The notes beneath the pieces were generated by a model. The model did no database searches, was not told the DNA's origin, and was given only the letters and a program-made list of their open reading frames with translations. This document shows, piece after piece, positions 58,004 through 64,000 of a DNA stretch of 64,000 nucleotides (positions are counted from its first letter, which is position 1; every line of letters begins with the position of its first letter). The DNA comes from Kribbella pittospori. Lineage in GTDB: Bacteria; Actinomycetota; Actinomycetes; Propionibacteriales; Kribbellaceae. The stretch is from positions 350,417 through 414,416 of the forward strand of contig NZ_SJKB01000010.1 of assembly GCF_004331465.1 (NCBI RefSeq). The letters are read 5' to 3'. Both the position numbers and the translations under genes were made by a program.

Positions 58004-60454
58004 ATGGGGACCATTGATCGGATCGCCGAGCCGTGGGGGACACGGACGCCGTACGCCCGGGGTGCATCCTGGCCGGTCCGGGTCGACACCCGGCTCGACG
58101 AGGGCCTGAGTGAGGCCGATGTCGACACCTGGGTGCAGTCGGCGACGACCCTGCATTCGAACGGCGATGCGCTGGACATCGCGGTCAAGGACGGCCGGAT
58201 CGTTGGGGTCCGGGGTCGCGCGGTGGACCGGGTGAACCACGGACGGCTGGGGCCCAAGGACCTGTACGGGTACCAGGCGAACAACTCGCCCGACCGGCTC
58301 ACCGTCCCGCTGATCCGGCGCGACGGCAAGCTCGTCGAGACCGACTGGGACACCGCGATGACGGCGGTCGCCGGGCGCACGAAGGAACTGCTCGCCGAGC
58401 GTGGACCGAGTTCGATCGGCTTCTACACGACCGGGCAACTGTTCCTGGAGGAGTACTACACGCTCGCGCTGATCGGCCACGGCGGCATCGGCACCAACCA
58501 CCTGGACGGCAACACCCGGCTGTGTACGGCGACCGCCGCGGCGGCGTTGAAGGAGTCGTTCGCCAGCGACGGCCAGCCCGGGTCCTACACCGACATCGAC
58601 GAGGCCGACGTCATCGCACTGTACGGCCACAACGTCGCCGAGACACAGTCCGTCCTGTGGAGCCGCATCCTGGACCGCTTGGCCGGGCCGAACCCGCCGA
58701 AGCTCATCTGTGTCGACCCGCGCCGTACGCCGGTCGCGGCCGCCGCAACCGTGCATCTCGCGCCGAAGCCAGGTACGAACGTCGCGCTGATGAATGCCCT
58801 GCTGCACGAGATCATCGCCAACGACTGGGTGGATCACGAGTACGTCGACGCGCACACGGTCGGGTTCGACGAGTTGGACAAGCAGGTCGCGGACTGCGAT
58901 CCGGAGTGGGCCGCCGGGATCTGCGACGTACCGGTCGAGGACCTCCGCGCCGCGGCCCGGATCCTTGGCGAGGCCGAGCGGCTCGTGTCCACCGTCCTGC
59001 AGGGGTTCTACCAGTCACATCAGGCGACCGCGGCCGCCGTACAGGTCAACAACGTCCATCTGATCCGGGGCATGCTCGGCGAGCCGGGCTGCGGGATCCT
59101 GCAGATGAACGGGCAGCCGACCGCACAGAACACCCGCGAGTGCGGCGCCGACGGTGACCTGCCGGGCTTCCGCAACTGGGCCAACGACCAGCACATCGAG
59201 GACCTGGCTCGGGTCTGGAACGTCGAGCCGACGCAGATCCCGCACTACTCCGAGCCGACACACCTGATGCAGATGATGCGGTACGTCGAGGACGGCTCGA
59301 TCCGGTTCCTCTATGTCAGCGGGACCAACCCGGCCGTCTCCCTTCCGGAGCTGGGCCGGATCCGCGAGATCCTCGCGCAGGAACGGCTCTTCCTCGTCGT
59401 GCAGGACATCTTCCTGTCCGAGACCGCTCAGCTCGCCGACGTCGTCCTTCCGGCCGCGACCTGGGGTGAGAAGACGGGCACGTTCACGAATGCGGACCGG
59501 ACCGTGCATCTGTCGGAGAAGGCGGTGGACCCGCCCGGTCAGGCACGGCCCGACCTGGATATCTTCATCGACTACGCGCAACGGCTTGGTCTGTCGGACA
59601 AGGACGGCGAACCATTGGTGAAGTGGTCGGATCCCGAAGGGGCGTTCGAGGGCTGGAAGGCGTGCAGTGCGGGCCGGCCCTGCGACTACAGCGGACTGAC
59701 CTATGACAAGCTTCGTGGCGGAAGCGGGATCCAGTGGCCGTGCAACGAGAAGCATCCGGCCGGGACCGAGCGCATCTACCGCAACGGTGAGTTCTGGAGC
59801 TCACCGGAGTACTGCGAGAGCTATGGCAAGGATCTGGTCACGGGCGCGCCGCTGGAGCCGGTGGAGTACAAGGCCATGAATCCGGACGGACGGGCCGTGA
59901 TCAAGGCGGCCGAGTACGTGCCGCCGCACGAGCCGCCGACGGACGAATACCCGTATCTACTGACGACCGGGCGGACGCTCTACCACTTCCACACCCGGAC
60001 CAAGACCGGGCGCGTTCCCCAGTTGCAGAACGCCGCGCCGGACGTGTGGGTCGAGATGTCGGCGTACGACGCCGAGCGGCACGGCTGGGGTGAGGGTGAT
60101 CTGCTGCGGGTGTCGACGACGCGGGGCAACGTCGAGGCGCGGCTCCGGGTGAGCGGCATCCGGCGATCGACCCTGTTCCTGCCGTTCCACTACGGGTATT
60201 GGGACGCTCCCGGCGGTCATGCTCCGGCCGGTGGCGTGGGCCGTGCGGCCAACGAGTTGACCATCACGGACTGGGATCCGTCCTCGAAGCAGCCGCTGTT
60301 CAAGTCGGCGGCGGCCCGCGTCGAGCGGATCAGTGTCGCGGACGGGCCTTCGCCGGCGCCGACGACGACGGGCTCCAAGCCGGTCGCCTCCGGTGTCGCT
60401 CCGGACACGCGCGGCGGGGCAGCGGCAGCGGTCCTGGAGGAGGTCGTCCGATGA
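58004..60454 (+). CDS. Molybdopterin oxidoreductase without Fe-S cluster ligands
   Basis: An 816-residue member of the DMSO reductase/formate dehydrogenase/nitrate reductase family. The N-terminal [4Fe-4S] motif C-x2-C-x3-C-x27-C is replaced in register by Thr48, His51, Asp55 and Gly83 (SATTLHSNGDALDIAVKDG, then RLGPKDLYG). The likely molybdenum ligand Cys174 is kept in NTRLCTATAA, and the cofactor segments QMNGQPTAQNTRECG, VSGTNPAVSLPELG and the C-terminal LLTTGRTLYHFHTRTKTGRV are present. ATG 58004 is chosen because the upstream GTG 57983 lies inside the promoter. It is coupled to a 154-residue gene. The substrate is unknown. Confidence 0.88.
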   Translation: MGTIDRIAEPWGTRTPYARGASWPVRVDTRLDEGLSEADVDTWVQSATTLHSNGDALDIAVKDGRIVGVRGRAVDRVNHGRLGPKDLYGYQANNSPDRLTVPLIRRDGKLVETDWDTAMTAVAGRTKELLAERGPSSIGFYTTGQLFLEEYYTLALIGHGGIGTNHLDGNTRLCTATAAAALKESFASDGQPGSYTDIDEADVIALYGHNVAETQSVLWSRILDRLAGPNPPKLICVDPRRTPVAAAATVHLAPKPGTNVALMNALLHEIIANDWVDHEYVDAHTVGFDELDKQVADCDPEWAAGICDVPVEDLRAAARILGEAERLVSTVLQGFYQSHQATAAAVQVNNVHLIRGMLGEPGCGILQMNGQPTAQNTRECGADGDLPGFRNWANDQHIEDLARVWNVEPTQIPHYSEPTHLMQMMRYVEDGSIRFLYVSGTNPAVSLPELGRIREILAQERLFLVVQDIFLSETAQLADVVLPAATWGEKTGTFTNADRTVHLSEKAVDPPGQARPDLDIFIDYAQRLGLSDKDGEPLVKWSDPEGAFEGWKACSAGRPCDYSGLTYDKLRGGSGIQWPCNEKHPAGTERIYRNGEFWSSPEYCESYGKDLVTGAPLEPVEYKAMNPDGRAVIKAAEYVPPHEPPTDEYPYLLTTGRTLYHFHTRTKTGRVPQLQNAAPDVWVEMSAYDAERHGWGEGDLLRVSTTRGNVEARLRVSGIRRSTLFLPFHYGYWDAPGGHAPAGGVGRAANELTITDWDPSSKQPLFKSAAARVERISVADGPSPAPTTTGSKPVASGVAPDTRGGAAAAVLEEVVR

Positions 60455-60915
60455 AGAACAAGGTGGGCCTGGCGCTCGCGGAACTGCACCGGGCCGAGAA
60501 CGATCTGGCCGCCGGACTTCTGCAGATCTCCGACCGGCACAAGGCCGATCACGACATCTTCTACCTCGGCCGGGACCTGGCCACCTGGTCCCAGGAGCAT
60601 GTCCGGCGGCTGGCGGAGTACGGCAAGGCGTACGACCTCGACCTCGATCCCACAACGGTCCGCAAGACCGGCGCCGAGCCTTCGGGCGGCTCCCATGATC
60701 CGGCCTTGCTGCTCCTCAAGGACCTCCGAGCGATCCACTGCCAGGCCGCCGGTGTCTCGCTGGACTGGGAGATCCTCGCCCAAACCGCACAGGCCCTCAA
60801 AGACACCGACCTGCTCGCACTGGCCCAGTCATGCCATCCACAGACCCTGCGTCAACTCCGCTGGACCAACGCCACCCTGAAGACCAACGCCCCCCAAATC
60901 ATGGTGACGCCCTGA
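60451..60915 (+). CDS. Small helical partner protein of the molybdopterin enzyme, unknown
   Basis: A 154-residue, all-helical protein (LGLALAELHRAENDLAAGLLQISDRHKADHD-type start, here from MKNKVGLALAELHRAE). His and Glu residues in the first helices recall ferritin-like or hemerythrin-like bundles, but no full metal site can be assigned. The ATGA overlap with the oxidoreductase gene makes it a likely accessory or redox partner. Confidence 0.72.
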   Translation: MKNKVGLALAELHRAENDLAAGLLQISDRHKADHDIFYLGRDLATWSQEHVRRLAEYGKAYDLDLDPTTVRKTGAEPSGGSHDPALLLLKDLRAIHCQAAGVSLDWEILAQTAQALKDTDLLALAQSCHPQTLRQLRWTNATLKTNAPQIMVTP

Positions 60916-61009
60916 CGCCGTCGATGAACGTCGGTCCGCGAACGGGGCACTCCAGGACATCTCTCAACCTTGAGCATCCGTGCCCTGGTCCGATGGGGGT
61001 TACCGCGTG

Positions 61010-61015
61010 GGTACC
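61010..61015 (+). promoter_or_regulatory. SigB/SigF-type -10 box upstream of the sigma factor gene
   Basis: GGGTAC lies 80 bases before the sigma factor ATG. If used, the sigma factor would activate its own gene. The -35 is poor. Confidence 0.4.
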
Positions 61016-61095
61016 GCGCCCGTAGGAGCCTGAGGCACAGCTCGCCACGGTCAGATATCGGCCATCTGCGGCGATGGCGTCTCAGGTCGATCGCG

Positions 61096-61878
61096 ATGAC
61101 TGGTCGTGCTGTGTCTACATCGTCGGTGTCCTGTGAAGACCACCACGCACTGACGGAAACCCTGCTCCGCAAGGCCGCCGAACACACCGGTGCCTGCCGC
61201 GAGGAGCTGCTGAGAGAGGCGATCGTGCAAGGCGCCGCGATGGCGAGGTCGCTGGCGCTGCGCTACGACGGCCGTGGCGTGGATCGCGAAGAGTTGTTCC
61301 AGGTCGCGTACGTCGGTCTGGTCAAGGCCGCGCAAGGGTACCGGCCCGGCCCGGACACCGACTTCCGTTCGTACGCCTTCCCGACGATCCGGGGCGAGAT
61401 CAAACGGCACTTCCGGGACAACGCGTGGGCCGTGCGCCCGCCGCGCCGGATCCAGAATCTGCAGGCGTCGATCAATGCCGTCGAAGGTGAGCTGGCCGCG
61501 CAGCTGCACCGCTGGCCGACCGACCAGGAGCTGGCCGACCGGATCGGCGTACCGGTCGAGGAGATCAGAGACGCTCAGCGTGCCGTCGGCTGCTTCCATC
61601 CGGCGTCGCTGGATGCGTCGTTGTGGATCGACTCCTCGGTGTCGCTCGGGAGCACTGTGCCGGACCGGGCCGACACCTTCGAGCTGGTCAACCAGCTCGA
61701 GACACTGAGGCCGGCCGTGGCGAACCTGGGTGAACGGGACAAGTTGATTCTGCGGCGGCGGATGGTCGATCACTGGAGCCAGGCCGAGATCGCCGCCGAG
61801 ATCGGAGTCAGCCAGATGCAGGTCTCGAGACTGCTCAGCCGCATCATGGGCGTCCTCCGCTCCGCCCTCGCCGCCTGA
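61096..61878 (+). CDS. RNA polymerase sigma factor, SigB/SigF/SigG family
   Basis: A 260-residue group 3 sigma factor. Region 2 reads ALRYDGRGVDREELFQVAYVGLVKAAQGYRPGPDTDFRSYAFPTIRGEIKRHFRD; region 3 has RWPTDQELADRIGVPVEEI; region 4 has LGERDKLILRRRMVDHWSQAEIAAEIGVSQMQVSRLLSRIMGVLR. This is the actinobacterial stress/sporulation sigma type. ATG 61096 or a GTG six codons on may be the start. No anti-sigma gene is next to it. GGGTAC-type boxes around it suggest a local regulon. Confidence 0.92.
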   Translation: MTGRAVSTSSVSCEDHHALTETLLRKAAEHTGACREELLREAIVQGAAMARSLALRYDGRGVDREELFQVAYVGLVKAAQGYRPGPDTDFRSYAFPTIRGEIKRHFRDNAWAVRPPRRIQNLQASINAVEGELAAQLHRWPTDQELADRIGVPVEEIRDAQRAVGCFHPASLDASLWIDSSVSLGSTVPDRADTFELVNQLETLRPAVANLGERDKLILRRRMVDHWSQAEIAAEIGVSQMQVSRLLSRIMGVLRSALAA

Positions 61879-61925
61879 GGCCCGGTGATCGCGGGCCACG
61901 GGACGAAGGAGTAGCCGGTCCGAAG

Positions 61926-61949
61926 GTTTGTTGGAGCCGTGGAGGGTTA
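61926..61949 (+). promoter_or_regulatory. SigB/SigF-type promoter of the 61982-63526 operon
   Basis: GTTT (61926-61929), 14 bases, then GGGTTA (61944-61949), 33 bases before the ATG. Good -35 and spacing; the -10 differs from the consensus by one or two bases. Confidence 0.6.
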
Positions 61950-61981
61950 CCCAAGCGGCCGGAACAGAAGGGAGGCGTCAG

Positions 61982-62476
61982 ATGACGTCCACCACCAATC
62001 AGTCGATAGGCCAGAGTGCAAGCGAAGAGGCGGATCGGGTCCGGGGCACGGCGGCCGATGCCGCCCGCGACGTGGTCGGAACCGCCAAGGAACAGGTGTC
62101 AGGGGTCGCCTCGGACGTCCAGCAGGAGACCCATCGGCTGCTGTCGCAGACGCGCGACCAGGTCGGGCAACAGGCCGGGCAGCAACGCGACCAGGCGGTG
62201 ATCGGACTTCGTTCGCTGGGCGAGGAGTTGCGCTCGATGGCCGAGCACGGCTCGGGCCTGGGTGCGCAACTGGCGCGGCAGGGAGCAGCCTGGTCCGATC
62301 GCGCTGTCGATTACCTGGACGGTCGCGAGTTGAGCGAGATCCTCGACGACGTTCGCACCGTGGCCAGACGGCGGCCGGGAAGGTTCCTCCTCGGCGCCGC
62401 CGCGGCCGGAATCGTCGCGGGCCGCCTGACCCGCGCCACTGCCGCCGGCGAGCCGACCCCAGGCGTGGAGCGGTGA
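61982..62476 (+). CDS. Membrane-anchored helical stress protein
   Basis: A 164-residue protein, low in hydrophobics except a short GRFLLGAAAAGIVAGRL near the end (about residues 137-152). The first 90 residues are Gln-rich amphipathic helix (QETHRLLSQTRDQVGQQAGQQRDQ), as in LEA- or YtxH-like stress proteins. AGAAGGGAGG precedes the ATG. First of three tightly packed genes with similar character. Confidence 0.75.
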   Translation: MTSTTNQSIGQSASEEADRVRGTAADAARDVVGTAKEQVSGVASDVQQETHRLLSQTRDQVGQQAGQQRDQAVIGLRSLGEELRSMAEHGSGLGAQLARQGAAWSDRAVDYLDGRELSEILDDVRTVARRRPGRFLLGAAAAGIVAGRLTRATAAGEPTPGVER

Positions 62477-62477
62477 G

Positions 62478-62936
62478 ATGAGCGGTCCGTACACCGCAGA
62501 CAACGAACGAGGCACGCCGTATTCCGCCGGTATGTCGGCCGCCGGCAGTCCGGCGTACGACGACGCGTCGCTCGGCGAACTGGTGTCCCGGTTGACCGGT
62601 GACTTCGGGACGTTGACGCGCCAGGAGCTCGCGCTGGCGAAGGCGGAGCTCCGGGAGGAGGCCAAGCAGGCGGGCAAGGGCGCCGGGATGCTGGGCGGCG
62701 CCGCGTTCGCCGGCTGGATGCTGGCGTTGTTCGTCTCGCTCACGGTCATGTGGGCGCTCGGTGAGGCGATGGACCTGGTCTGGGCCGCCCTGATCGTGGC
62801 GGCGATCTGGGCCGTGGTGGCCGCCGTACTCGCGGTGTCCGGACGGAAGGCGCTCCGCGACGTGACGCCCGTGCCAGAGCAGACGGTGGAGACTTTGAAG
62901 GAGGATGCGCAATGGCTGAAGACCCGCAAGCACTGA
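62478..62936 (+). CDS. Holin-X-like (Phage_holin_3_6) membrane protein
   Basis: A 152-residue protein with the family pattern SLGELVSRLTGDFGTLTRQELALAKAEL before two transmembrane segments (AFAGWMLALFVSLTVMWAL and LVWAALIVAAIWAVVAAVLAV) and a KALRDVTPVPEQTVETLKED tail. Despite the domain name these are chromosomal actinobacterial membrane proteins usually found with DUF3618 proteins, as here. Starts 1 base after the preceding stop. Confidence 0.85.
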   Translation: MSGPYTADNERGTPYSAGMSAAGSPAYDDASLGELVSRLTGDFGTLTRQELALAKAELREEAKQAGKGAGMLGGAAFAGWMLALFVSLTVMWALGEAMDLVWAALIVAAIWAVVAAVLAVSGRKALRDVTPVPEQTVETLKEDAQWLKTRKH

Positions 62937-63526
62937 GACGAGACATCGAGGAAACCAGGCGTCAGCTGACCGGCGACGTCGACGCCCTGGCGGACAAGGT
63001 CAGTCCGCGACAGATCGTTCATCGGCGCACGGACGCGGCACGCAACCGTCTGTCGATGATGCGGCATCGGGTGATGGGGACGTCCGATCACGCGAAGCAT
63101 GCCGCCGAATCCAGCGCGCACGAGGCGGTCTCCTCGGTGCAGGAGGTCGGCAGCAGGATCGGGGATGCCGTCGGTTCGGCGCCGGCCGAGGCGAAGGAGC
63201 GGACCCGCGGTGCCCCGCTCGCGGCCGGCATGGTCGCGTTCGCGGCCGGATGGGTGATCGCGGCCGCCCTGCCGCCGACGGTCAAGGAACGGGAGCTGGC
63301 GGCCAGGGCGAAGGAGACCGCGGCCGAACCGCTCAAGGATCGCGCCGGTGAGGTGGCTCAGGACCTGAAGGAGAATCTCCGCGAGCCGGCCCAGAAAGCC
63401 GTCGACCACGTCAGGCAGTCGGCGACCGAAGCAACAGAACAGGTCAAGGACGAGACCCGCTCGGCCACCGCAGATGTCAAGGACCAGACCCAGCACTCGG
63501 CCGATTCAGTTCGTCAGCAGACCTGA
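62912..63526 (+). CDS. DUF3618 protein with long amphipathic tail
   Basis: A 204-residue protein. The N-terminal ALRRDIEETRRQLTGDVDALADKVSPRQIV is the DUF3618 motif. One membrane segment (PLAAGMVAFAAGWVIAAALPP, about residues 101-121) follows, then an 80-residue charged, repetitive helix of the LEA type (KETAAEPLKDRAGEVAQDLK and QVKDETRSATADVKDQTQ). It overlaps the holin-X-like gene by 25 bases. Likely cell-envelope stress protection. Confidence 0.85.
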   Translation: MAEDPQALRRDIEETRRQLTGDVDALADKVSPRQIVHRRTDAARNRLSMMRHRVMGTSDHAKHAAESSAHEAVSSVQEVGSRIGDAVGSAPAEAKERTRGAPLAAGMVAFAAGWVIAAALPPTVKERELAARAKETAAEPLKDRAGEVAQDLKENLREPAQKAVDHVRQSATEATEQVKDETRSATADVKDQTQHSADSVRQQT

Positions 63527-63692
63527 GCCTTCGAACAGACCGTCGTCAGAGCGGCCGGCGAGGTCGCGCTCGATCTCGCCGGCCACCTGGCCATGCCCCG
63601 CATCGCGAACCAGAGCCAGCGTCACCTCGCCACCGCGGCCCGGGCCGAGCAAGGCAGTGTCATCACTCAGCCTCCCTGCGGGCGTGGTCGGT
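63527..63692. other. Gap with no confident gene
   Basis: No start codon with ribosome site was found here. A minus-strand frame ending at 63506 is open through this stretch and reads GGEVTLALVRDAGHGQVAGE, which looks somewhat protein-like, but it has no usual start and overlaps the DUF3618 end. Left unassigned. Confidence 0.3.
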
Positions 63693-63860
63693 TCAGCTGT
63701 GGCGGCGGTTCTGTCCGGCCTGGCGGATCTCGTCGGTGCGGGCGCCGAGCTCCGAGATCCGTTCGGCCAGACCCGGGTGGTCTTTCGAGAGCTGCGTGCC
63801 GGCCTCCGCGAGCGGTGCCAGCAACGCAGCCGAGTCGCTGTCGCCCAGCGCGGTGTGCAC
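63693..63860 (-). CDS. Possible small protein, unknown
   Basis: A minus-strand frame of 55 codons from GTG 63860: VHTALGDSDSAALLAPLAEA, then HPGLAERISELGARTDEIRQ. The composition is that of a helical protein and codon use is normal for this genome. The start is uncertain; the frame is open further upstream across the end of the SDR gene. It could be a real small gene following the SDR or chance. Confidence 0.35.
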   Translation of the reverse strand: MHTALGDSDSAALLAPLAEAGTQLSKDHPGLAERISELGARTDEIRQAGQNRRHS

Positions 63861-63891
63861 CTGGTCGACGCTGACCGCGGCCTGGCACGCT

Positions 63892-64000
63892 TCAGGGGAG
63901 GGGGCGGCCGCCGGTGGCGCCGATGCGTTCGCCGGTGATGTAGGTCGAGTCGTCGGAGGCGAGGAAGACGTACGCCGGGGCGAGCTCGGCGGGCTGGCCG
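63892..64000 (-). CDS. SDR-family oxidoreductase, C-terminal end only
   Basis: The last 35 codons of a short-chain dehydrogenase run in from the right edge on the minus strand: GQPAELAPAYVFLASDDSTY followed by ITGERIGATGGRPLP and TGA. The PAELAPAYVFLAS and ITGE-x-x-x-x-TGG elements are the standard C-terminal SDR block. The rest lies outside the window. Confidence 0.85.
   Translation of the reverse strand, partial: GQPAELAPAYVFLASDDSTYITGERIGATGGRPLP

Noticed and set aside
1..64000. CRISPR arrays, tRNA or rRNA genes, insertion sequences, prophage genes
   Set aside because: None was found on reading both strands: no regularly spaced repeats, no cloverleaf sequences, no transposase or integrase motifs. 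The holin-X-like gene belongs to a chromosomal family and is not phage evidence.

Overview
The window is high-GC DNA with GTG/TTG/ATG starts, many 4-base start/stop overlaps, Tat-type lipoprotein signals and regulator families (ROK, LacI, HxlR, MmyB-type XRE, SigB/SigF) typical of Actinomycetota. The gene content and codon style fit a soil actinomycete such as Kribbella or a relative in the Nocardioidales/Propionibacteriales; this placement is an inference from style, not from a marker gene. No rRNA, tRNA, CRISPR array, insertion sequence or prophage was seen.

Bases 1-29400 are a carbohydrate locus. A nine-gene plus-strand operon (911-12154) carries a sulfatase, a lipoprotein sugar-binding protein, a ROK repressor, an enolase-superfamily dehydratase, two sugar permeases, an SDR dehydrogenase, a second sulfatase and a secreted arabinofuranosidase-like hydrolase. 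A second ROK gene faces an intracellular GH51 alpha-L-arabinofuranosidase. A LacI-controlled block follows: a third sulfatase and the LacI gene on the minus strand, and a second binding protein, two permeases, a fourth sulfatase and a second enolase-superfamily enzyme on the plus strand. A minus-strand group (24312-29386: epimerase-like SDR, a 704-residue TIM-barrel protein, Gfo/Idh/MocA oxidoreductase, SDR) completes it. The genes suggest import of sulfated, probably arabinofuranose-containing oligosaccharides, desulfation and hydrolysis in the cytoplasm, and non-phosphorylative oxidation and dehydration of the sugars. The ABC ATPase and the formylglycine-generating enzyme are not in the window.

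Bases 29500-50100 are a patchwork of small units: an FAD hydroxylase with an ArsR-type regulator, a methyltransferase, a possible metallopeptidase, a beta-lactamase-like serine hydrolase, a Tat-exported phospholipase C, a LuxR regulator, an HxlR regulator facing a reductase/MBL pair, a TetR regulator facing an MFS pump, and an XRE regulator with cupin, decayed aldo/keto reductase and SDR facing an alcohol dehydrogenase and a second MFS pump. Clear palindromic operators lie in several divergent gaps.

Bases 50100-64000 look like a general stress region. A SigB/SigF-family sigma factor is encoded at 61096, and GGGTAC-type -10 boxes stand upstream of most transcription units: a lipoprotein/Nramp-like/PRC-barrel operon, a hemerythrin, a flavin reductase, an alcohol dehydrogenase, a molybdopterin oxidoreductase that has lost all four Fe-S cysteines, and a three-gene set of membrane-associated stress proteins. 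An NHEJ-type ligase is coupled to a frameshifted LigD-type polymerase gene. Two of the three decayed genes in the window carry a long inverted repeat at or close to the lesion.
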